From NCBI RefSeq assembly GCF_003003215.1, contig NZ_PVUF01000010.1, positions 105,700-169,699 on the forward strand: a stretch of DNA of 64,000 nt. The letters run 5' to 3'. Within the stretch, counting starts at the first letter, position 1. Each line of letters opens with the position of its first letter. This document shows positions 48,442 through 57,757 of this stretch, piece by piece. The translations under genes and the position numbers were made by a program. The stretch comes from Tritonibacter scottomollicae (GTDB lineage Bacteria > Pseudomonadota > Alphaproteobacteria > Rhodobacterales > Rhodobacteraceae). The notes under the pieces were generated by a model. It saw only the letters and a program-made list of their open reading frames with translations. It did not search any database and was not told the origin of the DNA.

Positions 48442-49914
48442 ATGAGCGCGCTTACCCCGATCCGTTTTTCCACCTATGATCCCAAAGCCCTCGCCGATGT
48501 CGAAGGCCATCTTGCGATCGTGGTGACGCCCGAGGGAACCATGGATCAGGCGGCCCGCAGCGCCAATCGGCTGTCCAAGGGCGCCGTGGCGCGTCTGATC
48601 GCCTCGGACGAATTCTCAAAGGCCAAGACCGGACAGGTCATCACGCTTGCTTGGCCCGCAGGGCTGGCGGTCGAGGCGCTGCACGTATTGGTCCTGCCCC
48701 GCCGCCTTACGGTGACCGAGGCGCGCAAGGCCGGGGCCAAGCTGGCCGAGGCACGCGGCCGCAAACCGCTGACAGTGAAAACAGGCAACATGTCCCGTGC
48801 GGCGGATCTGACGCTGGGGCTGGCTCTGCGCAGCTATAGCTTTGATGCTCATAAATCCGCTGAGGCGGATGCTGCTGGCACGATCACCATCGGCCACAAC
48901 AAGCCCGAGGAGATCGAGGCTGCCTTTGCACCGCTTCTGGCGGTGGCGGAGGGCGTGCATATGACCCGGGATCTGGTGAATGAGCCCGCCAATGTGCTGA
49001 CAACCACTGAATTTGCCAACCGGCTTGAGGAGATGACCTCCCTTGGGCTCGAGGTCGAAGTGCTGGACGAGGCCGCGCTGGACGCACTCGGCATGCGGAT
49101 GTTGCTGGCTGTTGGTCAGGGCTCCGCGAGCCCGTCAAAGGTCGTGGTGATGAAATGGAACGGTGGCGACAAGGACGCCGCTCCGCTGGCGCTCGTCGGC
49201 AAGGGTGTGGTCTTTGATACGGGCGGCATTTCGCTGAAGCCCGCCGCTGGCATGGAAGACATGACCATGGACATGGGCGGCGCAGGCGTTGTTGCGGGCA
49301 CCATGCGCGCCCTTGCTCTGCGCAAGGCGAAGGCGAATGTGGTGGGCCTGGTCGGGCTGGTGGAGAATATGCCGTCGAGCACGGCCATTCGTCCCGGCGA
49401 CGTCATCAAGTCGATGAAGGGCGACACGGTGGAGATCATCAATACCGATGCCGAAGGGCGCATGGTGCTCTGCGATGTGCTCTGGTACGCGCAGGAACGG
49501 TTCAAACCAGCCGGTATCATTGATCTCGCAACCCTCACCGGTGCGATCATCATCGGTCTGGGCCATGAAAACGCAGGCGTGTTTTCCAACGATGATACCC
49601 TGTGCAAGGCCTTCCTGAAGGCGGCGGATGCCGAGGACGAAGGGGCGTGGCGCATGCCTCTTGGGCAGGCCTATGACGATCAGCTGAAGTCCCGCGTTGC
49701 GGATTTGAAAAACGTCGGAGGTCGCCCGGCAGGCTCGATCACGGCTGCGCAATTCCTGCAGCGCTTCATTCAGGACGGCACGCCCTGGATCCATCTGGAC
49801 ATTGCGGGCGTGGCTTCGGTCAAGTCCAACACCGCCTATGCGCCAAAGGGAGCAACGGGCTGGGGCGTCCTGGCGTTGAGCCGCCTGGTGCAGGATCATT
49901 TCGAGGCGGAGTGA
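48442..49914 (+). CDS. pepA: leucyl aminopeptidase (M17)
   Basis: A 490-residue cytosolic metallo-aminopeptidase. The M17 signature NTDAEGRMVL is present, with metal-binding LVGKGVVFDTGGISLKPAAG, MTMDMGGAGVVAGTMRALAL and a C-terminal GRPAGSITAAQFLQRFI. Length is normal. The ribosome site is AGGAGACCTGA just before the start. It is followed after 8 bases by holC, and the divergent region of 224 bases upstream serves lptF on the other strand. Confidence 0.96.
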   Translation: MSALTPIRFSTYDPKALADVEGHLAIVVTPEGTMDQAARSANRLSKGAVARLIASDEFSKAKTGQVITLAWPAGLAVEALHVLVLPRRLTVTEARKAGAKLAEARGRKPLTVKTGNMSRAADLTLGLALRSYSFDAHKSAEADAAGTITIGHNKPEEIEAAFAPLLAVAEGVHMTRDLVNEPANVLTTTEFANRLEEMTSLGLEVEVLDEAALDALGMRMLLAVGQGSASPSKVVVMKWNGGDKDAAPLALVGKGVVFDTGGISLKPAAGMEDMTMDMGGAGVVAGTMRALALRKAKANVVGLVGLVENMPSSTAIRPGDVIKSMKGDTVEIINTDAEGRMVLCDVLWYAQERFKPAGIIDLATLTGAIIIGLGHENAGVFSNDDTLCKAFLKAADAEDEGAWRMPLGQAYDDQLKSRVADLKNVGGRPAGSITAAQFLQRFIQDGTPWIHLDIAGVASVKSNTAYAPKGATGWGVLALSRLVQDHFEAE

Positions 49915-49922
49915 GAGCGAAA

Positions 49923-50387
49923 ATGGGGGCCGCTTATTTCTACCACCTGACGCGCAGGCCATTGCAGGACACCTTGCCGGTTCTGCTGGACAAGGCGCGT
50001 GGCGCAGGCTGGCGCATTGCGGTGCGTGGGCGTGACCCGGACCGGCTTGCCTGGCTCGATGACACGCTCTGGCAGGCAGGGGACGCAAGTTTCCTGCCGC
50101 ACGGGCTGGCGGGTGGCCCCCATGATGCGCTGCAACCGATCCTGTTGACGACCTCTGCCGAGGTGTCGAATGGCGCGACCTGCGTCATGTGCGTTGATGG
50201 CGCGGATGTTGCGCCAGACGAGGTGACCGCGCTGGAGCGGGTCTGCATCCTGTTTGACGGTACCGATCCGGAGGCGGTGCAGCATGCACGCGGCCAGTGG
50301 AAAGCGCTGACCGCGGCGGGATGCGCGGCGCAGTATTGGTCCGAGGAAAGCGGGCGCTGGGAGAAGAAGGCCGAAAGCGGCGGCTGA
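49923..50387 (+). CDS. holC: DNA polymerase III subunit chi
   Basis: A 154-residue chi subunit, which links the clamp loader to single-stranded DNA-binding protein. The alphaproteobacterial form is recognisable by YFYHLTRRPLQDTLPVLLDK, VRGRDPDRLAWLDDTLWQ and PILLTTSAEVSNGATCVMCV. It starts 8 bases after pepA, the same order as in many Proteobacteria. A GTG further upstream that overlaps the pepA stop is less likely. Confidence 0.88.
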   Translation: MGAAYFYHLTRRPLQDTLPVLLDKARGAGWRIAVRGRDPDRLAWLDDTLWQAGDASFLPHGLAGGPHDALQPILLTTSAEVSNGATCVMCVDGADVAPDEVTALERVCILFDGTDPEAVQHARGQWKALTAAGCAAQYWSEESGRWEKKAESGG

Positions 50388-50465
50388 GCAGCATGGCCAT
50401 GTTGGTGACCCGTGCCCGATGTCGGCAGGACGAACAAGTGCGCAGCCCCGGCAAGGGGGATGCTG

Positions 50466-51047
50466 TCAACGGGTGAGCAGCAGCTCGTTGTTGCGAATTT
50501 CCAAGCCGGAAAACCGCTGTAGATACCCCATCCCCAGCAGCGATTGTTCAAGCGCCCCTTCATTGACCCAGGCGGAGACATTGCGATCCACAATGCCGCC
50601 CAGACCGACACTGTCCAGTTTGATGCGTGCGGTGCGGACTTCGCCATTGGCGGTCATGGCACGGCCCAGATAGGCAAGGTCTTCGGTCTCAATACCCACG
50701 CGAGCTGCCGACTCGGCATTGAGGACCATTTCGCTGGCACCGGTGTCGACAAGAAAGCTCACTGGCTGTTCGTTGATCTGCAGCGTCAGGTAATAGTGCC
50801 CGTCACGCGACCGGGGAACGCTGATCTGGCCACCATCCGACATGACGGCCTGTTGCGGCGCGACGGTCGACCGGATGTCACCCCATAGCCCATAGGCGGC
50901 AATGACGCCGAGAAAAATCAATGCCCAGATGGCCAGCTGCTGCGCGGTCTTGCCCAGAGATTGCCGGTTCTGAACAAACACCCATGATCCAACGGCGGCC
51001 AGGAGCACCACCAGATAGATCATTTGGCCCATATCGTCAGACGTCAT
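50466..51047 (-). CDS. membrane-anchored retropepsin-like aspartic protease
   Basis: A 193-residue protein of the TIGR02281/clan AA aspartic protease type. Two N-terminal hydrophobic segments (YLVVLLAAVGSWVFVQNR and ALIFLGVIAAYGLWG) anchor it, and the catalytic motif VDTGAS lies in INEQPVSFLVDTGASEMVLN. One DTG per chain means it must dimerise to be active. The start has GGAGGAG 8 bases upstream. The substrate is not known. It is convergent with holC (78 bases) and 50 bases downstream of marC on the same strand. Confidence 0.85.
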   Translation of the reverse strand: MTSDDMGQMIYLVVLLAAVGSWVFVQNRQSLGKTAQQLAIWALIFLGVIAAYGLWGDIRSTVAPQQAVMSDGGQISVPRSRDGHYYLTLQINEQPVSFLVDTGASEMVLNAESAARVGIETEDLAYLGRAMTANGEVRTARIKLDSVGLGGIVDRNVSAWVNEGALEQSLLGMGYLQRFSGLEIRNNELLLTR

Positions 51048-51097
51048 CGTGTTCACTCCTCCATGAGTAGGGAGGTAGGTATCCTATAGGGGCTTGT

Positions 51098-51721
51098 CTA
51101 GTTGGCAAAGCCAAAGGCGCTCAGACCTTCAAGAACAAACTGTACGGACAATGCCGCTAGCAGCATGCCCAGCAGCCGGGTCGCCACGTTGATCCCAACG
51201 GGCCCGAGTACGCGCTCGACCATCCCGGAAATGGCAAACATCAGCAGCATCAAGGCGATCACAGCGACTACGATGGCCATGACGGAGGCAAAGCCTTCGA
51301 TGCCCGGGTGCTGACCGGTCAGCAGGATCACGGTTGCGATGGAACCGGGACCGGCGATCAGCGGGATCGCCATGGGAAAGACCGAAGGGTCATCTTCCGG
51401 TGCGATCTCGTCCCCCTGATGCTGCCGACGTGCGGTTCGGCGTTCGAACAGCATGTCGAGCGCGGTCAGGAACAACAGGATACCCCCGGCGACCCGGAAT
51501 GCAGCCATGGAGATGCCGATGAACCCGAGCACGCTTTCGCCAAAGAGCGCAAAAACCGCAAGAATGCCGATGCCCGTCACCGAGGCGCGGATGGCGATCG
51601 CCCGGCGCTGCTTTGAACTCATACCCTGGGTCAGGGCCAGGAACACCGGCATCAGACCGATCGGGTCGATGATGACGAAGAGCGTCACAAACGATGTGAT
51701 GAGAAAAGCGGTATCGAGCAT
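51098..51721 (-). CDS. MarC-family integral membrane protein
   Basis: A 207-residue protein with about six hydrophobic helices, including the signature TLFVIIDPIGLMPVFLALTQ and IPLIAGPGSIATVILL. The family name refers to E. coli MarC, but its transport role is not established. Start codon ATG shares one base with the stop of the ABC-F gene (TGATG), so it is translationally coupled to that upstream gene on the minus strand. Confidence 0.88.
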   Translation of the reverse strand: MLDTAFLITSFVTLFVIIDPIGLMPVFLALTQGMSSKQRRAIAIRASVTGIGILAVFALFGESVLGFIGISMAAFRVAGGILLFLTALDMLFERRTARRQHQGDEIAPEDDPSVFPMAIPLIAGPGSIATVILLTGQHPGIEGFASVMAIVVAVIALMLLMFAISGMVERVLGPVGINVATRLLGMLLAALSVQFVLEGLSAFGFAN

Positions 51722-53580
51722 CAGGCCTCTGCCACCTCCAGTTTTTCCAGCGCCTTCATCCACAGGGCTTCGGCCCGATCCAGCGCGTCCATGCATTCAG
51801 CGTGTTTCTTCTGCCAGACCGCCCGGTCCCCGGCGCGGCTCGACTCGTAGAGCTCCGGATCGGCAAGCTTCTCGTCCAGCTTGTCCTGCATCTCGGTCAG
51901 TTTCTCGATCCGGGCCTCGGCCTTGCGGACCTCGTTGCGCAGGGCAAGGATCTGATCGCGGCTGGCGCGTTTGGGTTTCGGCTTCGACGCGGATTTGGTA
52001 TCGGCTTTGCGCGCGGGCTTGTCGCGCATCAGCAGCATCTCGCGATAGCTGTCGAGATCGCCGTCATAGGGCGCCACGGTGCCGCCGGACACCAGCCAGA
52101 GCCGATCTGCCACCATGCTCAGCAAATGCATGTCGTGGCTGACCAGAATGACCGCGCCGCTATAGGCGGTCAGCGCCTCGACCAGCGCCTCGCGACTTTC
52201 GATGTCGAGGTGGTTCGTCGGCTCGTCGAGGATCAGCATATGGGGGGCGTCGAGTGTCGCCAAGAGCAGGCTGAGGCGGGCCTTCTGGCCACCGGACAAT
52301 TTGCCAACCGGGGTTTCGACCTGTGCTGCAAGCAGACCGAAGCCAGCCAGACGGGTGCGCCATTTGCCGGGGGCCTCATGCGGGCGCAGGCGACGCAGGT
52401 GATCGATGGGGGTCTCGTCCACGTAAAGCTCGTCCACCTGATGCTGGGCGAAATAACCGATGCGCAGCTTGGACGAGCGCACCATTTTGCCCGCCATCAG
52501 GGGCAGCCGGTCCGATAGCAGTTTCGACAGGGTGGATTTGCCCTGACCGTTCTTGCCCAGCAGCGCGATGCGGTCGTCCTGGTCGATGCGCAGATCGAGC
52601 CGGTTCAGAACCTCGGTCTCGCCATAGCCGGTGACACCACCCTCGATCTGGATGATGGGGGGCGACATCTCTTCCGGCTCCGGGAAGGTGAAAGCGCGCA
52701 GGGCGGCCTCCTGCGGTGTCGAGATCGGTTTCATCTTCTCGATCATCTTCAGACGCGACTGGGCTTGTTTCGCCTTGGAGGCCTTGGCGCGGAAACGATC
52801 AACAAAGCTTTGCAGGTGGGCGCGGCGGGTGTCTTGTTTGCGGGCCTCGGATTGCGCGGCAAGGATCCGCGCGGCGCGGGTTTCCGCAAAGGTATCGTAA
52901 GGGCCCTGATAGAGCGTCAGCTTGCGATCCTCCAGATGCAGGATTGCCCCCACCGCCCGATTGAGCAGACCGCGGTCGTGCGACACGATCAACACCGTAT
53001 GCGGGTAGCGGGCGATATAGCTTTCCAGCCACAGCGCGCCTTCGAGGTCGAGGTAGTTGGTCGGTTCGTCCAGCAGCAGGAAGTCGGGCTGTGCGAACAG
53101 CACGGCCGCCAGCGCCACGCGCATGCGCCAACCGCCGGAGAAATCCGAACAGGGGCGTTGCTGGTCTTCGTTGTCAAACCCAAGACCCTTGAGGATCGAG
53201 GCGGCGCGCGCCTCGGCGGACCAGGCGTCGATATCGGCCAGACGGGTCTGGATCTCGGCAATCCGGGTGCCGTCGGTTTCGGTCTCCGACGCCGTCATCA
53301 GCGCGGCGCGTTCGGTGTCTGCCGCCAGCACCGTGTCGATCAGTGAGGTCGAAGAGGAGGGCACCTCCTGCGCGACACCGCCGATGCGGGCCTGTGTCGG
53401 CATGGAGACGGAACCGGACTCCAGCACCAATTCGCCGCGGATCAGGCGGAAGAGGGTGGATTTGCCGGTGCCGTTGCGGCCGACGACGCCGACCTTGTGG
53501 CCGGTGGGAATGGTGGCGGAGGCCTCCTCGATCAGAGGGCGGCCTTCGACGGAATAGGTTATGTTGTCAATCCTGAGCAT
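51721..53580 (-). CDS. ABC-F ATPase, YheS-like
   Basis: A 619-residue soluble twin ATPase. Domain 1 has GRNGTGKST, FSGGWRMRVALA and LLLDEPTNYLDLEGALWLES. Domain 2 has GKNGQGKST, LSGGQKARLSLLLATL and LILDEPTNHLD. The interdomain linker (residues about 230-300) carries charged helices, and a C-terminal coiled tail (NEVRKAEARIEKLTEMQDKL) is similar to the uup-like protein at 14.3 kb but shorter. YheS-type ABC-F proteins act on stalled ribosomes. The start was chosen for the family N-terminus MLRIDNIT. It leads a two-gene unit with marC. Confidence 0.9.
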   Translation of the reverse strand: MLRIDNITYSVEGRPLIEEASATIPTGHKVGVVGRNGTGKSTLFRLIRGELVLESGSVSMPTQARIGGVAQEVPSSSTSLIDTVLAADTERAALMTASETETDGTRIAEIQTRLADIDAWSAEARAASILKGLGFDNEDQQRPCSDFSGGWRMRVALAAVLFAQPDFLLLDEPTNYLDLEGALWLESYIARYPHTVLIVSHDRGLLNRAVGAILHLEDRKLTLYQGPYDTFAETRAARILAAQSEARKQDTRRAHLQSFVDRFRAKASKAKQAQSRLKMIEKMKPISTPQEAALRAFTFPEPEEMSPPIIQIEGGVTGYGETEVLNRLDLRIDQDDRIALLGKNGQGKSTLSKLLSDRLPLMAGKMVRSSKLRIGYFAQHQVDELYVDETPIDHLRRLRPHEAPGKWRTRLAGFGLLAAQVETPVGKLSGGQKARLSLLLATLDAPHMLILDEPTNHLDIESREALVEALTAYSGAVILVSHDMHLLSMVADRLWLVSGGTVAPYDGDLDSYREMLLMRDKPARKADTKSASKPKPKRASRDQILALRNEVRKAEARIEKLTEMQDKLDEKLADPELYESSRAGDRAVWQKKHAECMDALDRAEALWMKALEKLEVAEA

Positions 53581-53763
53581 GGGCTCTCTCATGTCGAAAC
53601 CCGCGAAGGGGGTCAATGACTATCCGCAGGGTAGGGTGCGAACACTCTACCAGAGCCCTTGGTCTGTGCTGCGCGCATGATAGGCTTGGTTTTATTTGCA
53701 GGTGTCTCTGGGGCGGATCACGCGTCGCGGGACAGAGGTTCATCGGGGCCGGGGGATTTTGAC

Positions 53764-55353
53764 ATGCGCAGATTGATTATCTGTTGTGACGGGACGTGGA
53801 ACACCGCGGATCAGCACAACGACGGAATGCCGACGCCGACCAATGTGGCAAAGCTGCATTCGCTGGTGGCGGCGCATGATGGCCAGGGTGTTGAGCAGAT
53901 CGCATACTACCGCACGGGTGTTGGCACGTCGGGCGGTGTCTTTCGTCGCGCATTGGGCGGAGCCATTGGTCTGCGGCTCGAAGATGACATCATGAGCGCC
54001 TACAAGTTCCTGGCCGAAACCTACGCACCGGGGGACGAAGTTTTTCTGTTTGGGTTCAGCCGAGGGGCCTATGCGGTGCGCAGTCTCGCGGGGATGGTGT
54101 CCAACGTCGGGCTGGCGGATCTTCGACCGGATCACGTCTCGCCTTATGAAGACCCCTGGCAGGTGGTGAAACGTCTGATGGAGCGATACCAGTCGCGCAA
54201 GGCTGGTGCGGGCAAGACCGCGTTGCAGGAGGCCTTGCTGCAGGATCGCCCCATAGGAGTGGTGAAGTTCCATGACCCGGCGCAGGTCGGGTTCCGCTTT
54301 GTCGGGGTGTGGGACACTGTTGGCGCGCTGGGTATCCCGGACGACAAGGGGCTGTTGCGGCTGATCCTCGGGGATCCGCGCAAGCATGGGTTCCGCGATA
54401 CTGAATTGGGCGGCAATGTCAGTTGCGCCCGACAGGCGCTGGCCATGGACGAACGGCGCAAGGACTTCACACCGACGCTCTGGACCAAATGGGGCGCGGG
54501 GCAGGATGTGCAGCAACGCTGGTTTCCCGGCGTGCATGGTGACGTGGGGGGCGGATATGCCGATTGTCGCCTTGGGGACCTGACGCTGGAGTGGATGATA
54601 CGGGAAGCACAGGCCAATGGTCTGGGGATACGCGAGATCGCACCGGGACAGTTGACCCCGGATGCCTTCGCCCTGCGACATACATCCTATCTGGGATGGT
54701 TTCGCTTTCGCCCGACCCGACCGCGCGCCGTGCCGGAGCTGTTGGATGATGCGTCCAGTATTGCAGACCGGATCAGCCGCACCTGCTTTGACCCGTCGGT
54801 GATCGCGCGTCATCGCACACCACCACCGGGGGAGCGCAGCTACTGGCCGACGCATGTGCTGGCGCCCGGTGTCCTCCATACGACATGGGTCAGTGCCCGG
54901 CCACGCTGGACTGCGACGGGGCTCTATCTGGAACGCGGTGTCAAATACAATGTCAGGGCCGCGGGAGAGTGGCTGGACGCGTCGATCCCTGCCACTGCTG
55001 ATGGGGCCCGGGCGGGTGTGTATCTGGGCAAGCTGGCCTATTGGCTTGCGACACTGCCGGAGGCACTGCGCGCGGCGCTACGGCGGATCAAGCGACTGCA
55101 GAAGGCGGATGTGCCCTTTACCCGACGTGTGGAGGGCGCGCCCTGGTTTGCGCTGATCGGCGTGATCGCAAACGGGCAGGGCGCCAGTGAATATGGCAGC
55201 GGCGTAGAGGATCACGAGGTCCACGTGCTGGGACGCGAGATGTCCTTTACCGCGCAGGAGAGTGGCTATCTCCATCTTTATGCCAATGACGCCTGGGTGA
55301 TGTATCGCAATAACGCAGGCACGCTGCGGGTGGAGATCGCACGCAGGCCGTGA
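53764..55353 (+). CDS. DUF2235 lipase-like protein with C-terminal lectin-like domain
   Basis: A 529-residue protein. The N-terminal DUF2235 alpha/beta-hydrolase domain (residues 1-340) has the nucleophile elbow GFSRGAY (97-103, Ser99), the VWDTVGALG acid (Asp184) and FPGVHGDVGGGY (254-265, His258), the triad of Tle1-type phospholipases. The last 130 residues form a separate beta-rich domain; its C-terminal strand pair (YANDAWVMYRNNAGTLRVEI) resembles the LecA/PA-IL galactose-binding fold. No signal peptide, VgrG, PAAR or other T6SS gene lies nearby, so delivery is unclear. Members often act on membrane lipids. The start follows CGGGGGATTTTGAC. Confidence 0.82.
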   Translation: MRRLIICCDGTWNTADQHNDGMPTPTNVAKLHSLVAAHDGQGVEQIAYYRTGVGTSGGVFRRALGGAIGLRLEDDIMSAYKFLAETYAPGDEVFLFGFSRGAYAVRSLAGMVSNVGLADLRPDHVSPYEDPWQVVKRLMERYQSRKAGAGKTALQEALLQDRPIGVVKFHDPAQVGFRFVGVWDTVGALGIPDDKGLLRLILGDPRKHGFRDTELGGNVSCARQALAMDERRKDFTPTLWTKWGAGQDVQQRWFPGVHGDVGGGYADCRLGDLTLEWMIREAQANGLGIREIAPGQLTPDAFALRHTSYLGWFRFRPTRPRAVPELLDDASSIADRISRTCFDPSVIARHRTPPPGERSYWPTHVLAPGVLHTTWVSARPRWTATGLYLERGVKYNVRAAGEWLDASIPATADGARAGVYLGKLAYWLATLPEALRAALRRIKRLQKADVPFTRRVEGAPWFALIGVIANGQGASEYGSGVEDHEVHVLGREMSFTAQESGYLHLYANDAWVMYRNNAGTLRVEIARRP

Positions 55354-55507
55354 TGGCTCTGGGGAGGCCCTGCAGGTTGTTCGTAAGCAGGCTATTTGCT
55401 TGTATCCCGCCAGAGGACGGGGTTCACTGCACCCAGATTGAGAGATGTAGATTTGCTGTGAACGCCGTCGTGACTTGTGTCACGGCTCTGTCTGGCCGGG
55501 AATTGGA

Positions 55508-56728
55508 ATGACTGTCACGATATTGCGCCCCGCACAGACGCCGCCCTCCTTGATGACGCTGATCTTTGGCACGGCACTTTCGGTGTTGTCGCTGAATATG
55601 TTTCTGCCCTCACTGCCGGGGATCGCGGCTGCCTTTGATGCGGACTATGGCCTCGCCAATCTCTCGGTGGCAGGCTATCTGGCGATCTCCGCCGTTCTCC
55701 AGATCCTGATGGGGCCTCTATCCGACCTCTACGGGCGCCGCCGGATCATGCTGATTTGCTGTGCGCTGTTTGTTGTGGCCTCCATTGGCTGCGCACTGGC
55801 GAGCAACATCTGGGTGTTTCTCGGGTTCCGTCTGCTACAGGGGGCGATCATCAGCGGACAGGTGATTTCGCGTGCGGTGATCCGGGATATGTATCCGCCA
55901 AGTGAGGCCGCAAGCAAACTCGGTTACATGGCCATGATTATGGCGCTGGCCCCGATGACTGGTCCGATGATCGGCGGCGCGCTCGACATGGCGTTCGGCT
56001 GGCGCTCCGGGTTCTGGCTTTATACCGCGCTGGGCGTGATCGTGCTGCTGCTGACCTGGGGGGACATGGGAGAGACCAACACCTCCCGCTCTGCCACCTT
56101 TCGGGCACAGATGCGGCTTTATCCGGGATTGTTCTCCTCGCGTCGGTTCTGGGGCTACTCTGCCTGCGTCGCATTTTCCATCGGGGGATTTTATTCCTTT
56201 GTGACCGGGGCGCCGATGGTCGCTGCCGCCTGGTTTGATCTGAGCCCGGCCATGGTGGGACTGGGCATCGGGATCATCACCTGCGGCTTCATGGTGGGGA
56301 ATTTCATTACCGGACGATTGGCGCAACGGGTGCGACTGTTGACGCTTATCCTGATCGGGCGGGTGATCTCTTGTGTGGGGCCGGCGCTGGGCCTTGGCCT
56401 GTTCTGGGGCGGGCAGGGCAGCGAATGGGTCTTTTTCGGCTCTGCGATCTGTGTCGGACTTGGCAACGGGCTGACCATCGCCAATGCCAGCGCGGGCCTT
56501 ATGTCGGTGCGCCCGGATCTGGCAGGCAGTGCGGCGGGGCTGTCGGGCGCGATGACCGTTGCGCTGGGCGCAGCGCTGACCACCGCGACGGGGCTGCTGG
56601 TCCAGCCGGACACCGCGCCGTTTGTGGTGCTGGGGATCATGCTGACGGCAAGCGTCCTTGCGCTGATCTCCGCCGTCTACGTCCACATCGTCGACATCGC
56701 GGATCCGCTGGAACCGGCAAAACCCTGA
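55508..56728 (+). CDS. Bcr/CflA-type multidrug MFS exporter
   Basis: A 406-residue MFS protein with 12 helices. The DHA1 loop 2-3 motif GPLSDLYGRRRIML and the helix-5 region LAPMTGPMIGGALDMAFGWR are diagnostic of the Bcr/CflA group, which export chloramphenicol, bicyclomycin or sulfonamide-type compounds. The exact substrate is not defined here. The initiation region is GGGAATTGGA ATG. It is separated from DUF2235 by 154 bases. Confidence 0.87.
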   Translation: MTVTILRPAQTPPSLMTLIFGTALSVLSLNMFLPSLPGIAAAFDADYGLANLSVAGYLAISAVLQILMGPLSDLYGRRRIMLICCALFVVASIGCALASNIWVFLGFRLLQGAIISGQVISRAVIRDMYPPSEAASKLGYMAMIMALAPMTGPMIGGALDMAFGWRSGFWLYTALGVIVLLLTWGDMGETNTSRSATFRAQMRLYPGLFSSRRFWGYSACVAFSIGGFYSFVTGAPMVAAAWFDLSPAMVGLGIGIITCGFMVGNFITGRLAQRVRLLTLILIGRVISCVGPALGLGLFWGGQGSEWVFFGSAICVGLGNGLTIANASAGLMSVRPDLAGSAAGLSGAMTVALGAALTTATGLLVQPDTAPFVVLGIMLTASVLALISAVYVHIVDIADPLEPAKP

Positions 56729-56884
56729 GCCGCGCAGGGCGGGCGTGTTTTGCTCTGGTGCGGGCCACAAGCCCCTTCCCATGCGCCACCAGCCGTGCTA
56801 CCCGGCGCCAGATCGTTGCGGCAGGCCAAGACCCGGCGCCGCGACACCTAATTGACATGTGAATTCCACGAAGGAGATCGCCTG

Positions 56885-57307
56885 ATGGCACTGGAACGCA
56901 CCTTTTCGATCATCAAGCCCGATGCAACCCGCCGCAACCTGACTGGCGCGATCAACGCCAAGTTCGAAGAAGCCGGCCTGCGCATTGTTGCGCAAAAACG
57001 CATCCAAATGACCAAAGCTCAAGCTGGCAAGTTCTACGAAGTGCACGCAGAGCGTCCCTTCTACGACGAACTGTGCGACTTCATGTGCTCCGCTCCGGTG
57101 GTTGTGCAGGTTCTCGAAGGTGAAGGTGCCATCGCGAAAAACCGCGAAATCATGGGCGCAACCAACCCGGCAGACGCAGCGCCCGGCACCATCCGTGCCG
57201 AGTTCGCGGAATCTGTTGGTGAGAACTCCGTGCACGGGTCCGACGCGCCGGAAACCGCAGCCGTAGAAATCGCCTATTTCTTCGCCGGTCTCGAACTGGT
57301 GGGCTAA
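56885..57307 (+). CDS. ndk: nucleoside diphosphate kinase
   Basis: A 140-residue enzyme that transfers the gamma phosphate between NTPs and NDPs via a phospho-His. Active-site segment: [20 protein letters not shown], with the catalytic His. The N-terminal [20 protein letters not shown] is typical. AAGGAGATCG precedes the start. A rho-independent terminator follows. Confidence 0.98.
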   Translation: MALERTFSIIKPDATRRNLTGAINAKFEEAGLRIVAQKRIQMTKAQAGKFYEVHAERPFYDELCDFMCSAPVVVQVLEGEGAIAKNREIMGATNPADAAPGTIRAEFAESVGENSVHGSDAPETAAVEIAYFFAGLELVG

Positions 57308-57372
57308 GCCCTCCGCTTGTGAAAAATTGATGGATGGGGCGCGTTCTTCGCTTAACCATTCTGAGATTGAAG

Positions 57373-57405
57373 AGCCGTCGCGTTTCAGACGCGGCGGCTT
57401 TTTCG
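57373..57405 (+). terminator. ndk terminator
   Basis: Stem AGCCGTCGCGT / ACGCGGCGGCT (one G-T pair) with loop TTCAG, followed by TTTTTCG. It lies 65 bases after the ndk stop, and on the other strand precedes the convergent TfoX-C gene's end. Confidence 0.85.
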
Positions 57406-57421
57406 TTGCGCATTGCAGCAC

Positions 57422-57757
57422 TCAGTCCGGGCGCCGCTCGATCACACCGATTTCATCCAGAATGGCATCCAGCGCAGAGCGTTCGTTGTCAAAACAAGAC
57501 GCCTTGATCGCATCAAACCGCTTGCGCAGCGCTTTCTTCTCCTCGCCCTTGCAATCGTTCCAGGGGCGCCCCTGCAAAGCCATAACCAGGACGTAATACC
57601 CGATGAAATGCGGCTTGCTACCTGATTTCAGCAGCTTGCCATAGGCCGCGTCCGCGCCGAGGGCGTGCAGCGCCTCGGCGGAGTGGATGCCAGCGCGGGC
57701 GCAGGCGACCTCATAGGCCGGGCCGAGGTTTCGGATGGAAGAGACGGGTGTGGTCAT
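57422..57757 (-). CDS. TfoX C-terminal domain protein
   Basis: A 111-residue protein matching the TfoX/Sxy C-terminal domain, a helical helix-hairpin-helix-like fold. Landmarks are SIRNLGPAYEVACARAGIHS near the N-terminus and LHALGADAAYGKLLKSG, then NDCKGEEKKALRKRFDAIK. In gamma-proteobacteria TfoX promotes competence; stand-alone TfoX-C proteins in Rhodobacterales have no proven role. It is convergent with ndk. Confidence 0.85.
   Translation of the reverse strand: MTTPVSSIRNLGPAYEVACARAGIHSAEALHALGADAAYGKLLKSGSKPHFIGYYVLVMALQGRPWNDCKGEEKKALRKRFDAIKASCFDNERSALDAILDEIGVIERRPD

Noticed and set aside
53764..55353. A T6SS locus around the DUF2235 gene.
   Set aside because: No Hcp, VgrG, PAAR, ClpV or Tss genes are seen within the surrounding 10 kb, so only the lipase-like gene is reported.
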